A stretch of DNA of 64,000 bases. It comes from Chitinophaga silvisoli. GTDB taxonomy: Bacteria > Bacteroidota > Bacteroidia > Chitinophagales > Chitinophagaceae. The notes beneath the pieces are model-generated. The model had not been told where the DNA came from, did not search any database, and saw nothing but the letters and a program-made list of their open reading frames with translations. This document shows positions 8,941-18,508 of this stretch, one piece after another; position 1 is the first letter of the stretch; every line of letters starts with the position of its first letter. Both the position numbers and the translations under genes were made by a program. The DNA lies in assembly GCF_003412465.1 (NCBI RefSeq), contig NZ_QTJV01000001.1, positions 1,178,001 to 1,242,000 of the forward strand. The letters run 5' to 3'.

Positions 8941-9480
8941 ATGGCTTTAGTAAAAGGTAATATCCTACTTGAACATGTCCGCGGTTCGCTGGGCGATGAA
9001 ATCACAATTTACGAACGCAATGGGCGGATAATAATAGCCAAAAAGCGCGGACCGTCTAATAAGAAGCCTACGGAGAAGCAGCTGGAGGCAAGGTATAAGA
9101 TGAAGGTGGCGGCAGCCTATGCCATTGAGATCCTGAAGGATCCGGAGCTGGAGGCGTATTATAAGTCGAAAGCGGGGCCGGGGCAGAATGCTTATAACAT
9201 GGCTGTGAAGGATGCATATCATTCTCCCGAGGTGCAGGGGATCCGGTTTGAGGAGACAACGGTGGTGGTGACGGCGAAAAATGAGTTCAGGGTAGCGGAG
9301 GTAGAGGTAAGGCTGTATGATGCGGCAGAAATCCAGGTGGAGAGAGGAAAGGCAGTACTGGGCAGAAATGGGGTGGATTGGTATTACAAGGCGGCGCATT
9401 GGCCGGCAGGGGGGAAGGTGATCATAGAAGTGGTGGATTTGCCGGGGAATGGGACGCTGAGGGAGCTGAGGGTGGAGTGA
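8941..9480 (+). CDS. Conserved hypothetical protein upstream of TIR gene
   Basis: 179 residues. The first 90 residues (GSLGDEITIYERNGR, KPTEKQLEARYKMK, GPGQNAYNMAVKDAY) are the conserved-looking part; residues 95-179 are beta-rich (VVVTAKNEF, VRLYDAAEIQVERG, GKVIIEVVDLPG). No signal peptide or membrane segment. I do not recognise a named family. It lies 95 bases before the TIR-domain gene on the same strand and may be co-expressed with it. Confidence 0.6.
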   Translation: MALVKGNILLEHVRGSLGDEITIYERNGRIIIAKKRGPSNKKPTEKQLEARYKMKVAAAYAIEILKDPELEAYYKSKAGPGQNAYNMAVKDAYHSPEVQGIRFEETTVVVTAKNEFRVAEVEVRLYDAAEIQVERGKAVLGRNGVDWYYKAAHWPAGGKVIIEVVDLPGNGTLRELRVE

Positions 9481-9574
9481 AATTTCTCTTATTAACCACG
9501 CGTTAGCTGGCAGGAGCTGGCAGAAGGTTATTTTTGAAAGAATCGTTTCTTTCAGGTAAAAAACTGCTGCAGGT

Positions 9575-10510
9575 ATGTCGAATTATTTATCATATGCCCA
9601 TGAAGAGGGATTATTGAATTTGCGTTTTAACGTAAATACGGATCTGAATGGTGCGAAAGAGTGGGATGAGTTGATTGCAAGGGTCCTGCGATTATTTTCA
9701 TTGGGAGAAAGGAATGTAGGAATTGAGCAGGAACTGAGACAATTAACCCTGGATGAACTCTTTGAATTAAGCCCTGGTGTTGGTGCTGTACAACCTGAAG
9801 GCTGGTATGCGGAAAGGTCTACGGAAGAACTGATCCTCATGCTGCTCCTCGCGCGACTGAAATCAAACTATCCTACTATTCCTGTAAATAAATGTCCCAG
9901 GTTATTCATCTCGCATCAACGGGCGGATAAAAATTATGCATTGAGAATAGCCCGATTGGCGAATAAAAACAAATTTGCATTTTGGGTGGATGTACTGGAT
10001 CCAGTGCTTGGCAGTTTACCGGCAATCAATAACAAAAGTACATCTTACCAGTTGCTGATTGCATGTATCATTGAAATGGCGTTGATCAATTGTACCCATG
10101 TGATTGCATGTATGACCATTGATGCCGGGAAATCGAGGTGGGTGCCTTATGAATATGGGAGGGTACGTGTGTTGCCCGGGGCATCGGGGAATACGGCTGC
10201 CTGGTTGCATCCTGATTTTCCGGCGGCGGATTTTCAGGAGTATATGCTATTGGGAGAGTCTATGAGAAAGGAGAAGGAGATAGAGAATTGGTTAGTGAAG
10301 GAGTGGCAGTTGGCGGGGATGATCCATTGTAATGGCCAGGGTGGGGATCAGCTGCTGCTGGAGGAGATGGATGTATTACCTGAAAAAACGACTGCGCAGT
10401 TAGCGCAGGATAAGCAATGGCTAAATAACTTTTTTGATAGCGGATTGCCTACACCACGTGCGCTTAAAAAGATAAAGATCATTTTTAAGAAGAACCCTGG
10501 TCGTGAGTGA
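9575..10510 (+). CDS. TIR-domain protein
   Basis: 311 residues. Residues about 107-205 form a TIR-like domain: PRLFISHQRADKNYALRIA (first strand and helix), FAFWVDV, THVIACMT and SRWVPYEYGRV. The Glu at about 193 in S-x-W-V-x-x-E sits where TIR NADases (for example SARM1) have their catalytic glutamate, so NAD+ cleavage is plausible. The first 100 residues are an unassigned helical region that could be a sensor or oligomerisation part. No partner such as Thoeris ThsA, an Argonaute or an NLR is seen next to it. A defence or signalling role is inferred. Confidence 0.75.
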   Translation: MSNYLSYAHEEGLLNLRFNVNTDLNGAKEWDELIARVLRLFSLGERNVGIEQELRQLTLDELFELSPGVGAVQPEGWYAERSTEELILMLLLARLKSNYPTIPVNKCPRLFISHQRADKNYALRIARLANKNKFAFWVDVLDPVLGSLPAINNKSTSYQLLIACIIEMALINCTHVIACMTIDAGKSRWVPYEYGRVRVLPGASGNTAAWLHPDFPAADFQEYMLLGESMRKEKEIENWLVKEWQLAGMIHCNGQGGDQLLLEEMDVLPEKTTAQLAQDKQWLNNFFDSGLPTPRALKKIKIIFKKNPGRE

Positions 10511-10519
10511 AACATAAGC

Positions 10520-10541
10520 AGCGTCTCCCCACTGAGACGCT
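10520..10541. terminator. Convergent terminator hairpin
   Basis: AGCGTCTC (10520-10527) pairs with GAGACGCT (10534-10541) across a 6-base loop. It lies between the ends of two convergent genes (10510 and 10548) and can serve both, although the T tract is weak. Confidence 0.55.
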
Positions 10542-10547
10542 ACCTCG

Positions 10548-11300
10548 TTACCATACCTTCCACCACGGCTTCTCCTCAGCCGGCACCTCATTAATATTAC
10601 CCTCTGTCTCCATCTTATTCGGATAAAAATGTATAGCAAAACTCTCGTCCGTTTCCCTCACCACTCCCTTGAAGGTCCTACCGTCCCGCTCATACACCTT
10701 ACCTTTATCAAAATCCGCCATTTTCCAGTTTTTCGAACCTGACTTCATCTGGTCAATATAATGCTGAAAATCCTGATTAATCTCCGTCTGCGTCCTGGGA
10801 TGACTCACAATCGTCTCCTTCGGCATGGTAGAACTCAACATCTTATACCCGGCATTGATCATGATATCAAAATACCACTCATTCGTCAGTTCTATGGCCG
10901 CCGTCGTAAGGGTATCTATAAGCGGCAAAACAGGATCGCTGAATTTTGTCTGCCTGTCTACCTTCAACCTTAGCCCTGTTGACTTAGCCCAATCCGCGCC
11001 TTCACCTGTCTCTCCATTCCTGGATACCCCATAAAAGGCAATGACATATTCCAGGTCACCGTTAGGTGTCGCCTCTTCATACATAACAGGTGCTTCCAGG
11101 ACCTGGTCAGGGATCATTGCAAGCAAGGGATCAAAGAACCTTGGATCATTAAAAAAGCTCATGCCTGAAGTCCGGATCTGCGGCAATCCGCCAACACCAT
11201 ACCTGCAGGTAGTGCCGTTTTTATAGATTTTCATATAAAGGGCATCCTGCCCGCCTGAAGAAACTTTGATGAGGATGAGTTCTACTTCTTGTTTTGTCAT
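10548..11300 (-). CDS. Conserved hypothetical protein
   Basis: 250 residues, soluble and acidic overall, with no signal peptide. Patterns such as VELILIKVSSGGQDALYMKIYKNGTT-like start, TNEWYFDIMINAG and KGKVYERDGRTFKGVV suggest an alpha/beta globular protein. I do not recognise the family. It is convergent with the TIR gene and has 295 non-coding bases before the next gene upstream. Confidence 0.55.
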   Translation of the reverse strand: MTKQEVELILIKVSSGGQDALYMKIYKNGTTCRYGVGGLPQIRTSGMSFFNDPRFFDPLLAMIPDQVLEAPVMYEEATPNGDLEYVIAFYGVSRNGETGEGADWAKSTGLRLKVDRQTKFSDPVLPLIDTLTTAAIELTNEWYFDIMINAGYKMLSSTMPKETIVSHPRTQTEINQDFQHYIDQMKSGSKNWKMADFDKGKVYERDGRTFKGVVRETDESFAIHFYPNKMETEGNINEVPAEEKPWWKVW

Positions 11301-11595
11301 GTTGATACATTGTATAGGGACTTGTAATATAGTGGATTATTTTCATGTGTTATAGGCTCACCAAAAGATGTGGGGATTTTAATATTTTCAAGATAGACCA
11401 GCTTTCGGTCAGCAATTCCTAAGCCATTGACCCTGTGCAAGTTGATCAGGAAGCTTCAAAAAGATGTTTTCTTTCCCTGGTATGGGGGTGTTGTTAGCCA
11501 GGAATCATCCCGGTACAATTACAGTCACACAAAGCCGCCTACTTTTTACCAGAATTCCCTGTAATTTTATCCGGGCATAAAGGCCTTTTATTTCC

Positions 11596-12492
11596 ATGGA
11601 AGTCTACATTAACCGGCACCATTTACTGAAAGAAATTGACTATCCGGCCCGATATAAACCCAGGCACCTTTTCAGAACTGCTGCTATCATTTTCGGGATG
11701 CTCCTGCTGTTCCTATTGGTGTTTGAGCCATTTGGTGTGTATACACCGGAGCATAAAATGAATTACTTCTTCATATGTGCGCTGCACGCCCTGTCGCCGG
11801 CGCTGATCGTATATATTTACTTTCAAACCCTTTACCATTTCAGCGCCGGCAAAAGCTGGACATTACTTACAGAATACCGGCACATCCTGATTATGCTGCT
11901 GATAATAGGTGTCGCCAGTTTCCTGATGCGGGACCTCATTTACCAGAATGCCCTCAACTGGTCCATCCATTATTTTTTGGTGGAAATCCGGAACTGCCTG
12001 GTAAGTGGCATCTTCTTTTATTTCATTTTGCGACTAGCCGGATTTTATTATGAATCTAAAAAGGGAGATCCCTTCGTTCTTCAGTTTACCCCTTTGAAAG
12101 CTGGGGGTACTGCATCCCGGATCTTTATCCGGACACAGGTCAAACAGGACGATTTTAGCCTGGATATCAATCATTTACTTTTTGCAAAGGCTGATGGGAA
12201 CTACATTCAACTGACCACCATTGATAATGAGCAGGTTAATACTGAACTGAAACGGATTTCCCTGACCCGCTTTGAATCCCAGTTATCAGCTTATCCACAG
12301 TTCTTCCGTTGTCACCGTACCAGTTTAGTCAACATCCTGCATATAGAAAAAGTATCCGGCAACTCCCAGGGATACCTGCTGGCATTTAATAACACTGAAT
12401 CCACGGTACCGGTTTCAAGGGCACAGCTGCAAAATTTCAACAGCCGCTGTGAGGAATTACGGACAAAGCTTGTTGCCCGTCACAATCCTTAG
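11596..12492 (+). CDS. LytTR-family membrane transcriptional regulator
   Basis: 298 residues. Four hydrophobic segments lie in the first 155 residues (about 28-50, 55-78, 90-110 and 128-148), followed by a LytTR DNA-binding domain at about 185-290 (LLFAKADGNYIQLTT, FFRCHRTSLVNILHIEKV, VPVSRAQLQNF). There is no receiver domain, so this is a membrane-tethered LytTR regulator common in Bacteroidota. The next gene on the same strand, an acyltransferase, is 87 bases downstream and is a possible target or partner. Confidence 0.8.
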   Translation: MEVYINRHHLLKEIDYPARYKPRHLFRTAAIIFGMLLLFLLVFEPFGVYTPEHKMNYFFICALHALSPALIVYIYFQTLYHFSAGKSWTLLTEYRHILIMLLIIGVASFLMRDLIYQNALNWSIHYFLVEIRNCLVSGIFFYFILRLAGFYYESKKGDPFVLQFTPLKAGGTASRIFIRTQVKQDDFSLDINHLLFAKADGNYIQLTTIDNEQVNTELKRISLTRFESQLSAYPQFFRCHRTSLVNILHIEKVSGNSQGYLLAFNNTESTVPVSRAQLQNFNSRCEELRTKLVARHNP

Positions 12493-12532
12493 TTACCGGT
12501 AACATTCGCTATGGTAAAGCGTTTTGCAGTTG

Positions 12533-12540
12533 TAGTTTTG
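12533..12540 (+). promoter_or_regulatory. Candidate -7 box for the acyltransferase gene
   Basis: TAGTTTTG matches the Bacteroidota -7 consensus TAnnTTTG, 40 bases before the ATG at 12580. The -33 element is poor. Confidence 0.35.
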
Positions 12541-12579
12541 TGATATTGATTATTTTAACACAAGACAACTGATTTAATT

Positions 12580-13701
12580 ATGCCGTCTTTATCCGGGGAA
12601 AAAAAGCTTTTTTACATTGATAACATCAGGATATTGCTGACCGTCCTGGTTATCCTGCATCACACGGTCATTACTTACAGTGGTACGGGTGGCTGGTATT
12701 ATATAGAAAGCAGTTCCATCAAAGCAGCCATTATGCCCATGCTGCTGTTTGTATGTATTAACCAGTCCTTTTTTATGGGGTTCTTTTTCCTGCTGGCAGC
12801 ATACTTCACTGTTGGTTCTTTAGAACGGAAAGGTCCCCGCAAATTTATAGCGGACCGGCTGCTTCGCTTAGGTGTTCCGCTATTGTTTTATTCTATAGTT
12901 CTCTCTCCATTATATAGCTACCTCGTATATTATTTTGCACAGGAACATCATATTAGCATCCTGCAATACCTGGGTGGCTATCACAGCTGGGTCAGTTTTG
13001 GGGTGATGTGGTTTGTGGCTGCATTATTAGACTTTACATTGATATATGTGGCAGGCAGCAGGTTTTTTAAAACGCCATATGTACAGGTACCTGGTACAGG
13101 TGTCATTTTGATCTTTGCGTTGGTGCTGGGGGTATTCAGTTTCCTGACCCGGATTATTTTTCCGGTGGGCTGGGAACTGGAACCAGTGGGCTTCCAGTTA
13201 GGGCATTTCCCCCAATATATCGCTTTGTTTATCGTGGGCATCGTGGCTTTCCGGAATAACTGGTTTGAACAGTTATCTGATCGTACTGGTAAACAGTTGA
13301 CGTGGTCAGCCTGTATTTGCCTGCTGTGCTTCCCGGTATTTATACTTATCAGGAATAAACTACAGGTACCCGCTGAGTGGTTTTCAGGGGGATTTCATTG
13401 GGAGTCACTCTTGTATGCGGTATGGGAACAATGGATAGGGATTTCTATCCTGACGGCCTTATTGGTGCATGGCAGAAAGTTCTGGAATGGAAAATCAAAC
13501 CGGCTCCGGGGCTTATCCCGTTCCGCTTTTGCAGTCTATATTTTCCATCCCCTGGTAGTGATATCACTGTCAATGGCTGTTAGAAACCTGGCCATTGACC
13601 CTGCCTATAAATTCCTGCTGATCGCACCCTTTACAGTGGCAGGTAGTTTTTTACTGGGCGCTTTGATTGTAAGAATCCCTCTTGTGAAAAGAATTATTTA
13701 G
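12580..13701 (+). CDS. Acyltransferase 3 family membrane protein
   Basis: 373 residues with about ten hydrophobic helices. The N-terminus (FYIDNIRILLTVLVILHH) carries the conserved Arg and His of the acyltransferase 3 family, which moves acyl groups onto surface glycans, lipids or peptides across the membrane. There is no extracytoplasmic SGNH domain. It overlaps the convergent adenosine deaminase gene by 8 bases. The acceptor is unknown. Confidence 0.8.
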   Translation: MPSLSGEKKLFYIDNIRILLTVLVILHHTVITYSGTGGWYYIESSSIKAAIMPMLLFVCINQSFFMGFFFLLAAYFTVGSLERKGPRKFIADRLLRLGVPLLFYSIVLSPLYSYLVYYFAQEHHISILQYLGGYHSWVSFGVMWFVAALLDFTLIYVAGSRFFKTPYVQVPGTGVILIFALVLGVFSFLTRIIFPVGWELEPVGFQLGHFPQYIALFIVGIVAFRNNWFEQLSDRTGKQLTWSACICLLCFPVFILIRNKLQVPAEWFSGGFHWESLLYAVWEQWIGISILTALLVHGRKFWNGKSNRLRGLSRSAFAVYIFHPLVVISLSMAVRNLAIDPAYKFLLIAPFTVAGSFLLGALIVRIPLVKRII

Positions 13702-15142
13702 CGTTCATTCTTTTCATTAGCGCTGCTTCAAACTCATAAAATGCTTTATCCAATTGCTGCAATTTCTGCTCTTTCAATGCTGGTGGTAAAAAGCTATAAA
13801 CAATACTGTTTCTGACCAGGGCTTTGATCTCCACATACCGCAGCGATGGATACCGGGTGGCTAATAATACATATTGTTCTGTTAAATCAGTACGTAACAC
13901 CGCCGGATCATCTGTGCTGATTACAAGCGGTACATGATGTGTATAATACATGAGCAGGGGATGAGCTTCATTCTTCACATGTAAGATAAATTCATTGCTG
14001 CTTAAGTTGATCTCTACTGCGACTTTACGCTGTGCCATCGTATCCAGGAGCTGCAGGCATTGCGCCTCATGGGAGATATCCACACCGTGGCCAATGCGTT
14101 GGGCACCTGCTATCATCACTGCCTGACTAATATGATAACGAAGCAGTTCAGGGCGTACCATACCTGCAGCCAGTTCGCCGGCATGCAGGGAATACCTGAC
14201 CTGCGGATAGTGCCGGTGCAGGTGAGCAAGCATCATCATATGCAGCGTATAATCCCGCATAGAGACTTCGCCGTCTTCCGGTGAAACCAGGTTCACGCCT
14301 ACAATCAGTGAATCCATACTTGCTGCCTGAAAGGCAGTGAGCAGTTTCCTGTACACGCTGATAGGTGAAGCATTCCTGTTGGCCGACAACTGGTAACGTA
14401 GTGTGAATACGCTGTCGTCAACAGCAGCCTGTTGGTGAATCAGGTCCTGTCTACGGCAGAATTTTGCAACAGCATTGGTGATGCCGTTTTTAATCAGCGC
14501 CGCATATACTTTTTCGAGGGTATCGCTGACAGCTGCACTGTCTGATAAGCGGGCCCCGGTCATTGACTTTTCCCACATGGCAGCTGCGGATAGGCGGATA
14601 GCCGTATCCGGTGCTCCCATGATTGTTTCAATATAAGATACGTTTTCTGCAATGGCTCTTTGTTTGAATTCCTGCAAACCCCGGGGGATGTCGTAGCTTG
14701 CTACCGGAGAAAAACCAGCAAAGGTGGAAAAGAAATGCTGATCGCCCGGGCCGGAAAGTTCATTGTAATCCTTGACAGAAATCTTACGTAAATAGGCCTG
14801 TTTAAGCGAGTCTGAACCCAGCTCAGAGAGATGTTTCCAGGGAGCTTTGTGTTGGGCACCTGCTGTATCCGTCATTAATGTATGTGGGTTGATCCAGCCA
14901 TTGCTTTCTGTTAAGATAGCCCAGTAAGTTTCCCCATAGATGGCACCTGAGTAATGATGATGCAGATCTCCTCCTTTGGGCATGGCTGTAAAGAATGCAG
15001 TCAGCATAGGAGGATTATTTCTTATCTGCTCAAAGTATTCATTTACCTCTTCGGTAGTGCGATATTGCTGAGGGAGTTCGGTGAATGCCAGGATAGCCAA
15101 AAACAGTAATAACAGTAGGTGATACTTATGTAAAGTTTTCAT
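13694..15142 (-). CDS. Secreted adenosine deaminase-like metal hydrolase
   Basis: 482 residues, longer than cytosolic adenosine deaminase (about 330) and with an N-terminal hydrophobic signal (YHLLLLLFLAILAF). Metal-binding and catalytic motifs of the family are all visible: MPKGGDLHHH (54-63), YSLHAGEL, RIGHGVDI and STDDPAVLRTDL. This domain order resembles ADGF/CECR1-type extracellular enzymes. It would deaminate adenosine or a related nucleoside in the periplasm or outside the cell. It is a single gene with an overlap to the convergent acyltransferase. Confidence 0.85.
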   Translation of the reverse strand: MKTLHKYHLLLLLFLAILAFTELPQQYRTTEEVNEYFEQIRNNPPMLTAFFTAMPKGGDLHHHYSGAIYGETYWAILTESNGWINPHTLMTDTAGAQHKAPWKHLSELGSDSLKQAYLRKISVKDYNELSGPGDQHFFSTFAGFSPVASYDIPRGLQEFKQRAIAENVSYIETIMGAPDTAIRLSAAAMWEKSMTGARLSDSAAVSDTLEKVYAALIKNGITNAVAKFCRRQDLIHQQAAVDDSVFTLRYQLSANRNASPISVYRKLLTAFQAASMDSLIVGVNLVSPEDGEVSMRDYTLHMMMLAHLHRHYPQVRYSLHAGELAAGMVRPELLRYHISQAVMIAGAQRIGHGVDISHEAQCLQLLDTMAQRKVAVEINLSSNEFILHVKNEAHPLLMYYTHHVPLVISTDDPAVLRTDLTEQYVLLATRYPSLRYVEIKALVRNSIVYSFLPPALKEQKLQQLDKAFYEFEAALMKRMNAK

Positions 15143-15309
15143 TTCAAAGGGGGTAGATTGCTGCTAAGGTAGTTTAAATAAAGTAACACCGGAAAAACTA
15201 ACCTGGACCGCGGAGTTCATGTAGTGGTTACTTCCAGGAATATGGGCAGTCTCAATGAATTTTGAATAAATGTCATCAAACTACTTTTGGTACAAGCTCT
15301 TATTTTGTA

Positions 15310-17583
15310 TTATTTTGAAGGTGGTCTCACCTGTGTACCCCAGGTACCCGGTTTATCCCCCATTTCCAAAACCAGTTCGCCTCCGTTTACAATGTCCTGG
15401 TGCTCCAGCCAGGATTTATCATAGTTTACACCATTCAGCTTCGCTGACTGAATGTAGCTGTTCTTTTTTGAAAGATGATGTGCCACAATAGCGAAGTCCT
15501 TCCCGTTTTCCTGGTGAATCACTGTCTTACTAAAATAGGGAGCATTGATCAGGTAATAGGACTGACCTGCATTTGGAAATAATCCCATCATATGAAAATC
15601 CAGCCAGGAAGACATGGCACCGGAATCATCATTCCCGGGTAAACCGGCGGCAGAGGTATTGTAACTGCTATCGATAATTTGATGGATCCTGGTAGAACTC
15701 AGATCTGGTCTGCCTATCCAGTGGTAGAGGTTAGGTGTGAGGAATGAAGGCTCATTGGAAACGTTATAGTATTTCTTCATAAAGAAAGTATCCAGTCTTT
15801 TCCTGAAAGCGTCCTCACCGCCACTTTTCCTAATCAGGGTTTTTACATCATGAGGTACATACAGGGAGTATTCCCATGAACTGGCTTCATAGAAGAAGGC
15901 GCACCACCAGCATACACAGTTTGGATAGTCTACAGCCAGGGGATTGTATTGCATCTGTTTGACAGGGGCATTCAGCACAATACAATCAATGGTATCTACC
16001 CATCTGCCATTGGGATCTTTTGGAAGTATAAACCCATTGGCCCCATGATCGTCATAGGGTCTCCATAAGTTCTGCCAGTTATCAGACTGCTTTATGAACC
16101 TGTCGTACAGGCGATCCAGCTGCAGACCTTTTGCCAGGGTAGCAATACAATAATCATTATACGCATATTCCACGGTACGGGTACCGGCCCTGGGAAAGCG
16201 GGTGGACACATAGCCCAGGGTATTGTAGTCAGCCAATCCTCCCCGGCCTTCTTTTTCTTCAATGCCACCGGGCGGTACGTCGGCGTTTTTTAGCATAGCC
16301 TGTAAGCCCTGGTTGTAATCAATACCCTGTAATCCTTTTACATAGGCATCTGCAATGAGCACGTCTGCATTGGAGCCTCCCTGTGTACGGCCGTTGTAGT
16401 TACCACTACGGGCATCAGGCATATATCCATCCCGGTGATAGATATTGAGCAGGGAATTGACAATGCTCACTTCTCTTGAGGGACTGATGAGTGTAAGTAA
16501 GGGATTGGAGGAGCGGAAGGTATCCCAGATAGCATAGAAATCATCATAATAAGGCTCATCAGAGATCCATAAAGGATTCTCCCAGCTTCTGTCAACAGGC
16601 ATCAGCATGGTATGATAGAGGCCTGTATAGAACATAATCTTTTGTTCCTGAGTGGCGGTGTTATCAATTTCTATCCTGTTTAACAGTTGCTCCCATTTCT
16701 GCTGCGTCGATTGCAGTACTTTGTTAAACTGAAAATCAGCTATTTCCTGGTCAAGATTATACCGGGCTTTCTCTGTGCTGATAAATGAAATGCCGATTTT
16801 TAGCTGGATGGTATCTCCGGCAGTATTATCAAAGTAAGCGATGGCACCCGTTTTGTCGCCTGAGTCGAATTGGGTATTTTTTCCAGGGAATAATTGTTTG
16901 TTCTTCCAGGTAGAAAAGTGATTAAAAGGATGGTCAAAGACTGCGCAGAAATATACTGTATAGGCCATACCGTTATTCCAGCCTCCCCGGATGCGGGTGT
17001 ATCCCCTGATTTCATTATTGCTTACTACGGTCACTTCAGATCCGACAAACTGCTGTGCTTCACGGGCATCTGGGTCGGGTTTAACCGGTTCGCCCAGGAA
17101 GAAGCCGGCATCTACTTTCACTGCCTTGTTACCTTTTTGGGAGAATACAAAGCGGTAAAAGGAGGCTCTGTCTGCCGTAGTCAGTTCTGCTTTGATCTTC
17201 CATTTCTCCAGCATGATGCTGTAGTATCCTGCTTTCGCGATCTCTTCACCCCTGGCGGATTCCTGGTAGATGGAGTCAAAGTCGCCCGAGAAGGGCATGA
17301 CCTGTATATTCCCATATTTGGGGCCGCCGCCGGTACCGCTGACGTGTGTCTGGCTGAATCCCAGGAGGGGTACTTTCTTATCAGCATTGTAACCGCTGTT
17401 GCTATGTCCTTTACAATCCGGACCTGGTTTGACCATTCCGAAGGGGGCAGATGGACCTACAAAGATATGTCCATCACCACCTGCACCAATGAAAGGGTCC
17501 ACGGAGGAATAGCGTGGTGCCTGTGCTGATGTATATTGAAAAAATGCAGCAATGACTGCAAATGAGAGTAAAATCCGCCTCAT
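15310..17583 (-). CDS. GH92 family alpha-mannosidase
   Basis: 757 residues with a signal peptide (MRRILLSFAVIAAFFQYTSAQ). The N-terminal motif VDPFIGAGGDGHIFVGPSAP and FGMVKPGPD, then GFSQTHVSGTGGGPKYG, MPDARSGNYNGRTQGGSNAD, SSWEYSLYVPHD and GNDDSGAMSSWLDFHMMG are hallmarks of GH92 calcium-dependent exo-alpha-mannosidases, and the length fits. It would trim alpha-mannosides from N-glycans or fungal mannan in the periplasm. No SusC/SusD pair is adjacent, so it is not in an obvious utilisation locus. Confidence 0.9.
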   Translation of the reverse strand: MRRILLSFAVIAAFFQYTSAQAPRYSSVDPFIGAGGDGHIFVGPSAPFGMVKPGPDCKGHSNSGYNADKKVPLLGFSQTHVSGTGGGPKYGNIQVMPFSGDFDSIYQESARGEEIAKAGYYSIMLEKWKIKAELTTADRASFYRFVFSQKGNKAVKVDAGFFLGEPVKPDPDAREAQQFVGSEVTVVSNNEIRGYTRIRGGWNNGMAYTVYFCAVFDHPFNHFSTWKNKQLFPGKNTQFDSGDKTGAIAYFDNTAGDTIQLKIGISFISTEKARYNLDQEIADFQFNKVLQSTQQKWEQLLNRIEIDNTATQEQKIMFYTGLYHTMLMPVDRSWENPLWISDEPYYDDFYAIWDTFRSSNPLLTLISPSREVSIVNSLLNIYHRDGYMPDARSGNYNGRTQGGSNADVLIADAYVKGLQGIDYNQGLQAMLKNADVPPGGIEEKEGRGGLADYNTLGYVSTRFPRAGTRTVEYAYNDYCIATLAKGLQLDRLYDRFIKQSDNWQNLWRPYDDHGANGFILPKDPNGRWVDTIDCIVLNAPVKQMQYNPLAVDYPNCVCWWCAFFYEASSWEYSLYVPHDVKTLIRKSGGEDAFRKRLDTFFMKKYYNVSNEPSFLTPNLYHWIGRPDLSSTRIHQIIDSSYNTSAAGLPGNDDSGAMSSWLDFHMMGLFPNAGQSYYLINAPYFSKTVIHQENGKDFAIVAHHLSKKNSYIQSAKLNGVNYDKSWLEHQDIVNGGELVLEMGDKPGTWGTQVRPPSK

Positions 17584-17813
17584 AACGTATATTTTTTGCT
17601 TCGGAAGGGCATAATTATGGTCTTGCCGTAAAGGAAGCCCTGTACAAGATAGGGTGGTCTTTTCTTTTTTTCTAACAGGAGGGGAATAATTTTGCTGGTC
17701 TTATCCGGGGGAATATTCAAGGGGCAAACGAAAGTCTGCCTTTGGACTGACGAGAAACATAGATATTACTAATATTTACCATTAGGTTAGTGACTTACTA
17801 ACATTAAAGAACT

Positions 17814-18368
17814 ATGAAATTATGCTATTACCTGGCCATTTCCATGTTATGTTTTACTGCCTGTAACAGTAGCCAGAGCAAGACACCTGTTAAGAAAGAC
17901 GGGCTTGTCATCACAGACAAACAATTAGGAACTACTTCCTTGTGTAATATCGGGGAAGTGATAAAAGCACTTACACCTGCCAGGGTGGATACCAGCAGTA
18001 CGGATTATGAAAAAGGGAAGTGGTATTATGTAAAGGCTGTATTGAAGGATAGTTCTTACCTGCTGTTGGAGACATCCGATCTCAGTTCTGGTAAGGTGAT
18101 GCGTTTATCAACCAATTCAGCTAAAGTAATTACGACGAGCGGGTATGCAGTTGGTACAACAATTGGCGACCTGTTTGAGAAGAATGAAGAGGTGTTGGTG
18201 AAAAAGGAGTATAGCAAGATTTTCTTCAAAATTAAAAAGGACAATGTATCACTTCAGGCGGATGAAAGGTTCTTCCAGGATTTGCCTGCGGAATTGACTT
18301 TTGATGCATTTAAGAAATACAGGCAGGTGCCTTTGACATTGCTGGTAGTGACACCGGTTTGTCAGTAA
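17814..18368 (+). CDS. Putative lipoprotein, unknown function
   Basis: 184 residues with a lipoprotein signal (MLCFTACNSSQ), predicting attachment at Cys16. The mature part is mostly beta and alpha/beta with no recognised domain. It is a single gene followed by a clear terminator. Confidence 0.65.
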   Translation: MKLCYYLAISMLCFTACNSSQSKTPVKKDGLVITDKQLGTTSLCNIGEVIKALTPARVDTSSTDYEKGKWYYVKAVLKDSSYLLLETSDLSSGKVMRLSTNSAKVITTSGYAVGTTIGDLFEKNEEVLVKKEYSKIFFKIKKDNVSLQADERFFQDLPAELTFDAFKKYRQVPLTLLVVTPVCQ

Positions 18369-18381
18369 TCTTTTTTTGAAG

Positions 18382-18407
18382 GCCGGGGATTAAAATCTCC
18401 GGCTTTT
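18382..18407 (+). terminator. Rho-independent terminator
   Basis: GCCGGGGAT and ATCTCCGGC form a stem with a TAAA loop and are followed by TTTT, 14 bases after the stop at 18368. Confidence 0.7.
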
Positions 18408-18508
18408 AGCAGATAAACATTAGATAATTATTGGGAGATGCTTCCAGTTACAGATTTCATTGGGTAATTTGCCGCTGAATTTATACCCGTGAAATAAAAA
18501 TTAATTTA

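Noticed and set aside
16894..17529. 211-codon plus-strand ORF
   Set aside because: Antisense to the GH92 gene, which has a signal peptide and all family motifs.
15310..17583. Polysaccharide utilisation locus around the GH92 gene
   Set aside because: No SusC/SusD pair, sensor or other glycoside hydrolase lies next to it.
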